Source: Nymphaea colorata
Taxonomy: Eukaryota; Streptophyta; Magnoliopsida; Nymphaeales; Nymphaeaceae
Direction: 5' to 3'
Assembly: GCF_008831285.2 (NCBI RefSeq)
Contig: NC_045140.1
Location: 1,219,528 to 1,283,527 of the forward strand
Length of the DNA stretch: 64,000 nt
Position 1 is the first letter of the stretch; each line of letters begins with the position of its first letter. Position numbers and translations under genes: made by a program. Positions 51,213 through 62,076 of the stretch are shown here, piece after piece. Below the pieces are notes generated by a model. The model made no database searches, was not told the origin of the DNA, and saw only the letters and a list, made by a program, of their open reading frames with translations.

Positions 51213-51443
51213 TGTTAGGAGGTCAGTCCAGAAAGTTCAGAATCAGTTACGAAACAGCTGTATCCCATTGACAATGGGTCTTATACATGTATGTACATCT
51301 ACATACTGTATATATATATCTGATAAATGAGAATACGAGTATTGCTCTCTCGCATAACATTACCTCTTTCTCTCTTTCTCTCTGTTACCTCATGTTTCCA
51401 GTTTGTTCTTCCCTCTCAACTACTACCTTCCCCAACTCCAAGA
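51213..51443 (+). repeat. Copia-2 right LTR
   Basis: 231 bp, TGTTAGGAGG...CTCCAAGA; it lacks parts of the TA-rich centre of the left copy and has an extended CTTTCTCT run. Confidence 0.88.
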
Positions 51444-51448
51444 GTTGC
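51444..51448 (+). repeat. Copia-2 target-site duplication, right
   Basis: GTTGC, identical to 46579-46583. Confidence 0.85.
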
Positions 51449-51744
51449 TGCCTCGCCCACAGGTAGGGAGCAGGTGTCGACTCAGCCCAGCTTCGCCGTC
51501 GCAGTGGGTAGATGGCCGGGAGCCTTCAGTTCGTCAGCGGCAGCTGCAGGATCGACCTATGAAGTTAAAAATTTAAAAAAGAAATCAAAGTGAAAGCTCT
51601 TTCTTGCTTTTCTTCTCTGTTCTTCCTTTTCGTCTAGTTATTGCCTGAGTTTTAGTTAGTTTTAGCTTAGACGTGAGTGCAGATGGACTAAGACGTGTTA
51701 ATCTTAATTCCTCTTGCATTAGTTAGCTTACTAAGCAAGTTTAG
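51449..51744. other. GC-rich to T-rich filler right of Copia-2
   Basis: Continues the foreign segment begun at about 46298: GC-rich up to 51560, then T-rich. Not similar to any cystatin unit. No gene recognised. Confidence 0.35.
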
Positions 51745-53262
51745 AACAAGGAGCAGATTCTGCTTTTCTTACAGGAAAACGAAGGAAGGAATGGATGATG
51801 ACTTGCACTGATGAACGTTTTCCTTTATGTACGAGAAGATGAAGCACCGTAGACGTCGATGGCAGTACCGGCCACCGGGGTTGAAGGAAAAATATTGTCT
51901 GCAAGTTGCTTTGTGGGAAAAGTAGGCGGTTTTTGATTGGCAAACTAAGCCCACCGAAAACGAACACCTGATTCTTTTAATAACATTCAAAGTTAGACCG
52001 GTTCCATGCGGCGTGGTGCAGGACTGGGAATATGCCTTAGGAGATAAGATTCCACTCTCTCTTTCTCTCTTGAAACAACTGTCACGAATACAGGGCAATT
52101 CAAACATATAATTTCTCTAGTAACTTCCAGGAAATTTTGATGCACTGGCCGTCTATTTCCGAATGGAAAATGAACATCTACTCCTACCAAACAACAATTG
52201 ATTGTTTCTATGTGCGGCTGAGATAATATTTGATCCGGAAACAACTTCTGGCCGAGGCACCTTGTGCATCTTTTCGATGAACTTCCCATTGCATCAGCAA
52301 AGAAAAGAAAAAAGATCCACTGCCATTGTCTGGTCATGCTTCACGTATGTTCATTAATAATCTCATTGTAAGGCGACAAATGTTATATTAAGTAATGAAT
52401 GAAATTAAACCTAAAAAATAGGGACATCTAGAATTTCTTGTTGGAAAACTGGTGGATGCCATGTCCCACTGACTGATCCACCGTTGTTTATGTGGTTTGC
52501 AGTTTTTAACATAGATACAGCCATTATCATATGAGCGCATAATTGCTTTAGTCTAAAGAAAATACGTTAAGCTTCATAATTTTCATGCTTAAGCGTGCTT
52601 TTCGAGCAACAGAATCTGTTAAATGTCTAGGAGACATCAATGAAGATACGTTTGAAATCATGCGCGCACAAGGGAGGGGGAGAAATTCATAATTGAATTA
52701 TCGTACTCCTACATGCCCTCTAAAAGGCTTGTTCACTGTGAACTTGAGGTTATAAATCAAGCAAGTTATTGTGATTTCAAAAGCAAGGTTGGGTGGGGAG
52801 TGGATAACGTACTGCTGAGTCTTGGAAAAAAAATGTTCAAGTATGATAAATTAAATTGCGTGCACGAAAAACCAACAAATTCTTTGCCTGCTGCGGATGC
52901 AAGTAATGACTTACAGATGCTTATTGCCCATGCATGGCTCCGGTAATGGACTGGCATTGTTACCACACAACTGAATTCAAGTTTTGGTTACCACACAAAG
53001 TATTCAAGTCAACATTAAAGTGGAGTTGGTGAAGTAGTCTAATTCTTTGTGGTTTGGGATAGGAACGCTTGTGGATGTTGTATTTAGTGGACTTGTCCAC
53101 GCTAGACTCTTTGTTTGATCTGTATGGAAGCGAATTTATCACCAAAGCGTTGGTATAACATTACATCAATAATTGAAAGACGATAACTTATAGCCAAGTA
53201 CATTTTTAATTGGTGGTATTACGTTACATTATTATTTATGGACTGCCATTGCTAAGCCATCC
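51745..53262. promoter_or_regulatory. Unit 2 divergent upstream region with A2 promoter relic
   Basis: Matches the A1/B1 and A4/B4 upstream regions. The A-side end (51745-51835) retains the A 5' leader (GCAGATTCTGCTTTTCTTACAG, GGAAGGAATGGATGATGA), but the TATA position reads TTTATGTACG, so the box is lost, and the A2 coding region is absent. The B side runs intact into the B2 TATA box. Confidence 0.6.
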
Positions 53263-53270
53263 TATAAATA
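53263..53270 (+). promoter_or_regulatory. TATA box of cystatin B2
   Basis: TATAAATA, 112 bp upstream of the B2 ATG, in the same CCATCC context as B1. Confidence 0.7.
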
Positions 53271-53381
53271 CAGGAAGTTGTGAGGTATGGAAGTCACTCA
53301 ACGATCGAATATTATCTCCCCTTCTCCATCTTTCTACTGCTCCTTCCGCCAAAGTAGTGGCTATTTCTTACTTAGCCAGCC

Positions 53382-53741
53382 ATGGGGCGTTTCTTTCCTT
53401 TCCTTCCGATCACTATGATGGCTGCAATGGCTCTGGTAGCCACTGCATACAAACCCTCTGGCTTCGTTCCCGTGCCCCATGTGGAGAAGGACGGCCATGT
53501 TCAGTACTTGGGCGAATTTGCGGTGGAAAAGTACAATGAACAGAAGCATGCATACCTCAAGTTCATTCAAGTGACGGAAGCTCAAGTACTGGATCGCGGC
53601 ACCGAGCACTACACATACAAATTGGTGATTAAGCTTCACGATGGCTATGCCATTAAATTTTACAAGAGCGAAATCCTGCAAGATCTTTCAGCTCCTGGCG
53701 AGCCCCCCGTCCTCAACGTCGCCTACTTCATGCCACTGTGA
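53382..53741 (+). CDS. Secreted cystatin-like protein B2
   Basis: Encodes 119 residues in one exon: signal peptide MGRFFPFLPITMM...ATA, then YKPSGF, LGEFAVEKYN, QVLDRG and LQDLSAPGEPP, all as in B1. It lacks the PY pair of B1 just after the signal peptide, which shifts the likely cleavage site. Flanks on both sides match unit 1, so B2 arose with C2 by segmental duplication. Confidence 0.87.
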   Translation: MGRFFPFLPITMMAAMALVATAYKPSGFVPVPHVEKDGHVQYLGEFAVEKYNEQKHAYLKFIQVTEAQVLDRGTEHYTYKLVIKLHDGYAIKFYKSEILQDLSAPGEPPVLNVAYFMPL

Positions 53742-55065
53742 TTTCATGCACGGATATATGGTGCTCTTCCTCAATAAACAGTACCGTCGTCATCAAATAC
53801 TGCAGGTTCAGTTGAATAAGATATAGCTGGAATAAACCGTGTGCCTCATGGCCTGGCAACACCTACGTTTCGTTTGAATGTGTTGGACGAATAAGAAAAG
53901 CTATTCTGTAAGATGCCTTGCGTCTACATATATATTGAAATAATAGATCTCATAATTGTCTTGCCTAAAAGCTCAAGAACTCGCCTTGAATTTCTTGTTA
54001 TTTTACTCATGCAGATCAAGCATTATTAACCGAAAAATTGAAAAAATATTTTAAGTTCTCATACGTGAAAATTCTTTGTTCTTGGATTTCTGAGTATGTA
54101 AATTGCAAAAATCTAGGAAAGCCCCACAAATGGCCATCACCACCCAATATCTAGATCTAATTCAATCGTATGCCTGCTAAGGTGCATTCCTTGTAACCGG
54201 TCTATGCATAATCAACCATCTGGCGCCTATATAAGGCCGGATGGTTTTTCCATTCCAACCCTGACGAAGAAAACCTTAAATTATATATATATATATAATT
54301 ACTAGCTATTACTACATTTATGTGGCTCAAAGTGCAGTGTTTGGTGGAGATTGGATATACCATCTAAAAGTGTCAACATAACGAAATTTCTTTTAAGGCA
54401 TCTACAAGTTTGAGTTTTCACAAGAGAAAGAAAGAGAGAGAGAGCCAACCGATAAAATGAGAATATATAACAAAGAGGTCCCCTAGGTACAAAAAACAAT
54501 CCACAAAGAGAGAGAGAAATAGCACTAGTTGCTGCATACATAGTTCTTGGTTACTGCTTGACACTATAAAGATGTTGGGTTTTTACTACCTATACGGAGA
54601 CGGCGAGACCTGAGCCGAAATACTTCTCCAGCCATGGCCGTATTCTTACGTTCATCGAGTAAATTAAAGGACTACCCGGCAATACCATTCATCGATGAGA
54701 TTCAATTATGTATAACCATCCTTTATCGAAACAGTTAATACAAAATTATTTTCTAAACTTTTAAATGGAATATAAGATTTTGCTCGGATCCAATGCCACA
54801 GTTTTTAAAACACTTAATTTATTTTAAAATGTTTTGCTAAAGTTCTTCTCTGATCATGCAGTCTCCGATTATAGATTTTGCTCATCATTGTTGACATGCT
54901 TGCTGCTTTGTGATAACAAATTCAATGAGCTAATTTATATTCCAAGCTTAATTATATTGGGCGCCCTATATGATTTTACATCTTCAATCACACCCTTACA
55001 GAGGAAATGTAAGAAATATAACTACATGCAAGAAATATAAGTATATAGTTATATACACACACATG

Positions 55066-55128
<63 letters not shown>

Positions 55129-55485
55129 CCAACTACCACGTTTAAATGCCTTGAAAAACAATTGTTAAACAAAAACTGTGGCCAATGCACCTTTTGTGAC
55201 GTTTTTGCCATATAAAATAAATAAAAATTCATCTGGCAACTAGTGGTAGCCAGTAGATTTCAATTTCACACACACTCTCTCTTTTTGTGTGTGTGTATAT
55301 ATATATATATTTATATACCACTAGTTGCTAGATGAATTTTTATTTATTTTCTATGGCAAAAACTGTCACATCGTTTAACAGCAGTTTTTCAAGGCATTTA
55401 AACGTGGTTGTTGGAAGTTTTAGCAACGGAAAATAAAAAAAAGCCATCCGAAAATAAAAGTAACCGGCACACACACACGCACATA

Positions 55486-55534
<49 letters not shown>

Positions 55535-55896
55535 CTTACATTTCCACTGTAAGGGTGTGCTTGAAGATGTAAAATCATATAGGGGGCCCAAAAAAGAATA
55601 TTGAAGTTCAAAGGGTGCGTTTGAAGATGTAAATTCTTACAGGGACACTAAGAAAGGAAGATTGAAGTTCAAAAGGTGCCAACTGAATATCTGGAAAGTT
55701 TAAAATTTAAAGATGCATGAGGAAAGTAATTTTAATGCACAATGGATCTCTTCCAATGAACAAAGAGACTCATCAGATACAACACTTCTCTCCATATATA
55801 GGCAAAGGTTAGAACAACTCTTTTATTCTACCACACCCCGCCCTATCCTTTCACACTGCTCATCTGCAGAAGATGGTTAATATCTGTTTGGGAATT
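53742..55896. other. Convergent intergenic region between B2 and C2
   Basis: Homologous in blocks to 41207-42950, with a large inverted repeat (54958-55592) containing three TA arrays, a short GA tract (about 54425-54445), and a roughly 60-bp tandem duplication (about 55556-55680, units containing TTGAAGATGTAAA and TTGAAGTTCAAA). No gene supported. Confidence 0.5.
54958..55592. repeat. Large inverted repeat (foldback) with TA arrays
   Basis: The left arm (54958-55255) and right arm (about 55318-55592) are reverse complements over most of their length: the outer ends GGGCGCCCTATATGATTTTAC and AAAATCATATAGGGGGCCC pair, and so do inner blocks such as CACGTTTAAATGCCTTGAAAA and ATAAAAATTCATCT. 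Each arm holds a (TA)n array (55072-55122; 55488-55531) and the spacer a third short one. Transcribed, it would fold into a long hairpin. It may be a foldback transposon or two opposed copies of the element at 42543. Confidence 0.75.
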
Positions 55897-56319
55897 TCAG
55901 AGTGGTCCAAAGTAGCCTAAGTTGAGCACAGGGGGCTCATCATGTCCTGAGAGATCCTGGAACACTTCGCACTTGTAAAGCTTGAAACCAGGGCCATCAT
56001 GAACCTTCATCAGCAAATGGTATGTGTAATGCTCGGTGCCACGATCAAGTACTTCTGCGTCCACCACTTGAATGAACTTGAGGTAAGCATGAGTCTGTTC
56101 ATTGTACCTTTCCACTGCAAATTCACCGAGGTATTGAACATGCTCATCCGTCTGTGCATGAGGGACAGGAACCCAGGGAGAATGCTCAACTTGATCATGA
56201 ACATCATCATGATGTTCATGATCAGGATATTCATGATGTTCAAAATCAGGATAAGCGGTCGCTACCAACGCCAATTCTGCCATGACTGTCATCGCAAGCA
56301 TAGGAAGGAAGCGTCCCAT
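55897..56319 (-). CDS. Histidine-rich cystatin-like protein C2
   Basis: Encodes 140 residues in one exon. It differs from C1 at only five positions (two adjacent in the signal peptide, Asp for Glu before the loop, and Leu and Pro changes in the second-loop region). The His/Asp/Glu-rich segment (25-47), EVLDRG loop and single Cys are unchanged. Converges on B2 across the inverted repeat. Confidence 0.86.
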   Translation of the reverse strand: MGRFLPMLAMTVMAELALVATAYPDFEHHEYPDHEHHDDVHDQVEHSPWVPVPHAQTDEHVQYLGEFAVERYNEQTHAYLKFIQVVDAEVLDRGTEHYTYHLLMKVHDGPGFKLYKCEVFQDLSGHDEPPVLNLGYFGPL

Positions 56320-56449
56320 CGCTGCTACTGTATCTAAATTCTAGGAAGGAGGAAAAAGATGGTGGGAAGGGAAAGAAAGGCCACAGCTTTCAGGAGTGCC
56401 AAATTGGTGAGAGCGGAAGAGTGATGTCGATATCTCAAGTCACCAGCAG

Positions 56450-56457
56450 TATTTATA
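56450..56457 (-). promoter_or_regulatory. TATA box of cystatin C2
   Basis: TATAAATA on the minus strand, about 130 bp upstream of the ATG, in the same context as C1. Confidence 0.65.
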
Positions 56458-58592
56458 GGGCAGGGAGCTATTATATGCGACCAAATTGAGATCGCTTAAT
56501 GGCGTTGCTCGCCGATGGCGTCAACGTGCAAGTGGCCATAGTTTTGTTGTAATTTTCTCAGGGAATCTCTGACTGATAATAGCTCTCAAGTCAAACCTGA
56601 TGTTTGTTCATCTAGCTACTGCAAATTAATTCTTAGTTTAGGTGATCCCTGCATTAGCGTTTTAGATCAACCACTCTTTCCACTACCACCAGACAAAATT
56701 GGCACCTACCCAACTAGCTACTTCTTGCTTTATCTAAATCTTATCTAGGAAATCTGGAAGAAATCTTTTTCATCTCAATCACACCTCAAACAAATGGGAA
56801 CTGTTTTATTGAGTATACATTCTAACAAGTTATTAATAAAGCAAGTTTATCTATTGGATTTGCATTGGCCTACACCTGATCCAGCACCTGATCTCCATTG
56901 TTCCCCTCGTGGGCATAGCGCCCCTAAAAAAGTTTATCTATTGGATTTGCATTGGTCAATTCTCATCGATTTTGTGCAAATACTACTGAAGGTGTGGCTG
57001 GGAGCAACGGATATTAAATTCGTGAACCTAATGCTACTATTTTGTTCCGAGTTCAGTGGTAAAGAATCTAATGTGACTTAGCAATTATGTAAGCAGGAAG
57101 TGGTTAACTTTGTCGCAAGAATTTCTCCCACCTTGTCAACTAGTTTCCTTGGTCTCCCTTGTTCGCATTATCTGCGTGTGTTTATACCACGCTGGCTTCT
57201 CCTAGATTGATCAAGTTAAGAACAAAGAAACAAAATGAAAAAGTAAAGAAAAAAAAAACATACTTCCTCCTTGGCCACGAAAGTCGACTCCCTTGGCGAG
57301 GGTCGGTTGCTATTCTCCAGGGAGATGTGTACTTGTCTGTCGGATGGCCGGAATCAGCTGGGAAAACCGCCGGCTGGAAGATCCTGGGTAGAAACGGTGG
57401 GCGGGGAACCGAATGTTGACATGGATGATGAAGAACCCTTTGAGATTGTTGTTTTTGCTTGGAAAACGAGAGTTTTGATACCTGAATCTGTGATCTCGGA
57501 GATGAAGAAACCCTTTCGGTATACGGCAATCTGCAGTTATCGTGGGCAATTCTCAACAGAGGTGTTTTGATCTTGCTTTGTTATGCAAGGCCTGCGAAGC
57601 CAGCTGGAGCTAGAATCTATGTGGATATGGAGAAATTAGCCCCTTTTTAGATCTGCAACCACTTGTGCAGGTATGGACCTGTGGTGGTTCAAACAGAACA
57701 GAGTAATCCTTCGATCATTCTGACTTGTGAGAAATTGAAAGAGTTGCGAAGTTGAACATGGACTTTGTGGGATGTGCATCAACGAACACATTTTGGATCA
57801 TCAAAGTAGGGTTTCAACGGAGACTTGTGTTGCACATTTAAGCGCAGTTTGGCAGAAAACGTAACCTAGGAGCTCACTCGCAAACCTACACAAAGTCTTT
57901 CGCATTTGATCACAGTTTCTCGACAACTCAAAAAAAATGCCTGAGTAGTTTGTATAAGTTTATGAAAGGAAACATAAAATTTTATGGAAAAGCACCAATT
58001 TAAAATTGAAACAACGCACGATGACGGAAGGAGCCCTAAATTTTAAGTGCATTTCTTGCTTCTGTAGACTTGCCAAAGAAGAAAGCCCGAAGAAGGCGAA
58101 GGGAAATAGATAAGGATTGCCAAATTGACTCTGTCAACAAAATAAGACACCGTCTTTCACTAAGCTGCAAAGTGAAAGGGTGGCTTTAAGAAAAAGAAAG
58201 TAAATCTGAAGCACCTATCTCTCACCATCATAAATCACACCAACAATCTAGAGAGAGAAAGAGAGAGGAAGGGAGGTGGGGAGAGAGAGAAAAGCCAAAA
58301 GCAAACACCCGCTTTTCCAGTTCCTCCGGAAGAGAGAGTACCCACGCAAATACAGATAGAGAGAGAAGCGAAAGAAACAATTCCCGCATCCCCATTACCC
58401 TGTTTCTATATTTTTCCTCTTTCTATAAACCATTGCCCAGCTAAAAAGAGAATAAAGCAAGAAGACGATTTTATTTCTTACAGCATTCAACTGGGTGCAA
58501 CACCATTCCATGACAGGACTGCTTATTTGGGTAGTACAATGGCTGAAAAATAATATTACAACATGCTGATCATCATATTAATATATGTGTGA
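56458..58592. other. Region between C2 and A3
   Basis: Matches the C1 upstream region to about 56838. It then holds a 26-bp direct repeat (56843-56868 and 56930-56955, AAGTTTATCTATTGG...), a moderately GC-rich stretch with short unrecognised open frames (57160-57570), and a GA-rich tract (about 58250-58370). No gene supported. Confidence 0.45.
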
Positions 58593-58958
58593 TCACAGGG
58601 GCACGAAGTAACCCAAGTTGAGGACGGGGGGCTGGCCAGGTGCAGACAGATCTTGGAACACTTCGCTCTTGAAAAACTTGACAGCGTAGCCATCATGAAC
58701 CTGAATCACCAACTTGTATGTGTAGTGCTCCGTGCCGCGATCAAGTACTTGTGCTTCTGTCACCTTAATGAACTCGAGGTAAGCCTTAGTCTGCTCATTA
58801 TACCTTGTAACAGCGAACTTGCCCAAGTACTGGACATGGCTGTCCTTCTCCACATTAGGAACAGTAACCCAACCAGAAGGTTCGTAGGGGCGGGCAATGG
58901 CTACAAAGGCCATGGCTGCCATCGCAGCGATCACGAGGAAAGAAGAGAAACGTGCCAT
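58593..58958 (-). CDS. Secreted cystatin-like protein A3
   Basis: Encodes 121 residues in one exon, starting MARFSSF at 58958. Signal peptide to about residue 22, SGW (28-30), LGKFAVTRYN (45-54), QVLDRG (70-75), FQDLSAPGQPP (101-111) and C-terminus GYFVPL. Keeps the EKDS residues missing from A1. Its divergent partner B is absent (see 60519). Confidence 0.86.
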   Translation of the reverse strand: MARFSSFLVIAAMAAMAFVAIARPYEPSGWVTVPNVEKDSHVQYLGKFAVTRYNEQTKAYLEFIKVTEAQVLDRGTEHYTYKLVIQVHDGYAVKFFKSEVFQDLSAPGQPPVLNLGYFVPL

Positions 58959-59083
58959 AGGTAGCTTACTAGCAGAGACAACTTTTCTAAAACAAGGCCG
59001 GGGCAGTTAGCTCTGCTGCTGATCTTACAGATGAGTAAGTTGAGGGAGGAATGGATGGTGAGTGGCACCGATGAACGTCTCCC

Positions 59084-59091
59084 TATATATA
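59084..59091 (-). promoter_or_regulatory. TATA box of cystatin A3
   Basis: TATATATA in CCCTATATATAGG, about 126 bp upstream of the ATG. Confidence 0.65.
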
Positions 59092-60518
59092 GGAGAAGGA
59101 AAGACAATGTGCACGTAACGCTGTTTGGCTAAGGGACCGCCATTGGAGAAAACTTGTGTATGCAAGTTGCTTTGAAGGAAAAGCATGGGGCCTTTGAATG
59201 GAAAGGTCCACCGAGTGCAACTTCATATACATATCTGCACAAGCACTTTATTCTTCTCATAATATTCAAATATAGACTTGTTCAAAAGTGATGCCGGGTA
59301 GGATGAGCATCATGGCCAAGTCAAAACTGATCTTTATGGGGTTGTCCATCTAAATGTCAATTAATGCACATCGACTTCTACCAAACCTGTGCTTTAAATT
59401 CCACATCAATTAACAAGGATTCACCGTGCATTTGGCTTAATTTTGCTAATTAAGACTCATTGTCATCCACGCATCTTTCAGTGAACTATATACCCTTTTA
59501 TTGATCAAGAAAGAACACTGAAGAGAGGATTGAATATTTGAATTGATCCACTGCCGTAAGTATGTGGCCATAGTTCAGGACGGATGCTCACAAAATAAAA
59601 CTCATCTTTATAAAGGTGACAAATTCTAGATTAAGTAGATGAATATTGAAAATAAATGAGAAATTTTGTTAAAAAGTCATCATTTTCATGCTTAGATGTG
59701 CCTTTTAAGCAATAAAAGATGTAAAAATGTCTAAGAGATACCAACTTTATATGTGTTTGCACCATAGCCACAAAAAATGTCTTTCCAAAAAAACACATTA
59801 AAAATGCAAAAACTGAATAAAGCGGCAAAAAAATGCTATTTAAAAAAAATCTAAAATGAACAAAAATAAAGTTTTAAACTAGCTTTTTTAGGTTTTCTTT
59901 ATTCCATTTTAGGCCTTTTTTTCAAGTTTTTTTAATGTCAAACTGCTTTTTCCATTTTCAAACTTTTGGCTAATTTTTTAATGTTGTTTTATTAGTTTCT
60001 CTTTTATTTATTTATTTTTAAATGTTTACCAAAGTTTTCTCATTTTTTCAAGTTCATCGTATTGTGCCTTAAAATGAAGCTTACCTATGTGTGAAGATGA
60101 CGAGTTAATTGAATATAATAATTCAAGCAATTAAATGTGACTTCAAAAAGAGTCCGGAATGGGTAATCTACTTGGAGAGAAACTTATCTCGAAATCGTCA
60201 CAGTATGAAAAGTTGATGAATACTAACGACTGATCAGCAGCTCTTATTCTAATGAGTTCATATCACGAGAACAAGCGAGCGAGAGAGAGAGAGAGAGAGA
60301 GGGAGGGAGACAGTCTTAGTTCCCTGCAACTGTGCTCAAGTCTCCATTCATCAAGTGGGAGTTGGTGAAATGGTTGAATTTTTCCTGGTTTCAGAGAAGA
60401 ACATGTGTGGATGTTGTGTAGTAGACTTGGTCCACACATGACCCATTCTTTGATCTGAATGAAAACCAAACTATCACCATAATGTCGCTATATATTACAT
60501 TAAATTAATAATTGAATT
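59092..60518. other. Unit 3 divergent upstream region, B promoter relic
   Basis: Left half matches the A promoters (GCAAGTTGCTTTGAAGG, ATATTCAAATATAGAC). The right half matches the B promoters (GTGACTTCAAAA, GTCTCCATT, GGGAGTTGGTGAA, TATCACCATAATG). 59830-60060 is an unrelated T/A-rich stretch, and a (GA)n tract lies at about 60276-60302. Homology to B stops at about 60518, before the TATA box and coding region, so the B gene of this unit is gone. Confidence 0.55.
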
Positions 60519-61576
60519 AGATATCTTTTTGAACGGTTCTGAAATCGGATGTACATAAATATCCGGTCTGATTCGGAATTTGGATTCAGGTCAGAGTTAA
60601 TTTTAAATAAATATCTTCTTATCTCTAACATCCTTACAGTTTGAAAATTGACCAGATTCAGATTTAGATTCAGTTGTTGTAAAAATTGTGAAATCAAAAT
60701 TCAGATTCGGATTCAGATGGAGTTTTCTTCATTCCTATTTAAATCAGAATTTGAATTTGAACATGTGAATATAAAAAAAAACAGATATTGCTAAGAATAT
60801 ACTGTTAAGTCCGATCCATTGAAATCCATATAACCTCGAGTCGTCACTCATAGATCCATATAGACATCAATTCTTGATGAAATTAAGTCCAATGTGTGAA
60901 CTATATCCAATCATGGACTCCGGGTGATCACATTGAGTTCAAACATGTTTAAAAATCCAATGAATCCTAATTGGGCAACTTAATTTGACATTCTTGGTTG
61001 AACCAAGTGGGTTCATGACCTTGTCGAAGGTCTATGATTCTCACATCGAATACCACATGCTTAATCTACACCTTGGCACCATACGATATGAAGGGAAAGC
61101 AGATTATACGGAAGCATTATTAACAAAAGGGCCTAAAGCATTGGGATTTTCCAAAAGTATGCCAAAAAGTAAGGCAACCCCAAAGTCCACCAAACCCAAA
61201 GAATAATGACAGGGGGTACGTTCTTTGGCAGATTGCTTCGTAGGACGAAGGGTGGGGATGGGAGAAGAGATCATATTTCAAATATTATAAAAAATGCCAC
61301 GCAAAAGTTTTGCTAATATAGTTCATTAACGTGCTAAAAACGGAGATACCAAATTGATAAAGTAGAAGATTTCAGGTTTGCATTGGAGAACGAAGAAGAT
61401 TAGGCCTGTCGATATCTTTTACAAATGTAGTACGTAAACAGAAGATGATAAACAGAGATTTTATTCCTTGTCGCATACAACTGACGTGCCTCATCATTTC
61501 ATGACACAGTTCTTATTTTCGTAATAGAAAGATTGGAAGAATATAGCATCCATGTGGAATGTCATAATCTTGAATG
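60519..61576. other. Repeat-like stretch and A4 3' flank
   Basis: 60519-60780 is rich in degenerate GATTCAGATT/GGATTCGG motifs typical of an old dispersed repeat. 60985-61206 is an open frame of 73 codons that I do not recognise. From about 61345 the sequence is A-type 3' flank (AAGATTAGGCCTGTCGATATC). Confidence 0.4.
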
Positions 61577-61945
61577 CTAATACGAGGGGATGAAGTAACC
61601 CAAGTTGAGGACGGGGGGCTGGCCAGGTGCTGACAGATCTTGGAACACTTCGCTCTTGAAAAACTTGACAGCGTAGCCATCATGAACCTTGATCACCAAC
61701 TTGTACGTGTAGTGTTCGGTGCCGCGATCAAGTACTTGTGCTTCTGTCACCTGAATGAACTCGAGGTAAGCCTTAGTCTGCTCATCATACCTTGTAACAG
61801 CGAACTTGCCCAAGTACTGGACGTGGCTGTCCTTCTCCACATTAGGAACAGTAACCCAGCCAGAAGGTTCGTAGGGGCGGGCAATGGCTACAAAGGCCAT
61901 GGCTGCCATCGCAGCGATCGCGAGGAAAGAAGTGAAACGTGCCAT
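61577..61945 (-). CDS. Secreted cystatin-like protein A4
   Basis: Encodes 122 residues in one exon from ATG 61945 (MARFTSF); an in-frame ATG at 61990 would precede the signal peptide with a basic extension and is not preferred. Contains SGW, LGKFAVTRYD (Asp for the usual Asn), QVLDRG and FQDLSAPGQPP. The C-terminus is GYFIPSY, one residue longer than A3. Diverges from pseudogene B4. Confidence 0.86.
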   Translation of the reverse strand: MARFTSFLAIAAMAAMAFVAIARPYEPSGWVTVPNVEKDSHVQYLGKFAVTRYDEQTKAYLEFIQVTEAQVLDRGTEHYTYKLVIKVHDGYAVKFFKSEVFQDLSAPGQPPVLNLGYFIPSY

Positions 61946-62068
61946 AGGTAGCTTACTTGTAGAGAGAGCTCTTCTAAAACGAGGGGGCAATTAGCTCTGC
62001 TGCTGATCCTACAGGAAAATAAATTAAGGGAGGAATGAATGATAAGTGGCACTGATAAGCGTCTCCCC

Positions 62069-62076
62069 TATATATA
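62069..62076 (-). promoter_or_regulatory. TATA box of cystatin A4
   Basis: TATATATA in CCCCTATATATAG, about 124 bp upstream of the ATG. Confidence 0.65.

Larger units (their letters stand above)
46584..51443 (+). mobile_element. Ty1/Copia LTR retrotransposon, complete but decayed (Copia-2)
   Basis: Full structure: left LTR 46584-46827, primer-binding site 46828-46842, gag, protease, integrase, reverse transcriptase and RNase H in Copia order, polypurine tract 51200-51212, right LTR 51213-51443, and a 5-bp target duplication GTTGC. The coding part is broken by several stops and frameshifts, so it is not autonomous. It lies within the segment that replaced cystatin A2. Confidence 0.95.

Noticed and set aside
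57159-57570. Overlapping open frames near 57.2-57.6 kb
   Set aside because: Frames on both strands over a moderately GC-rich stretch, none matching a family; insufficient to call a gene.
60985-61206. 73-codon frame with a Lys/Pro-rich tail
   Set aside because: Short, unrecognised, lies in repeat-like DNA; kept only as a note in the regional entry.
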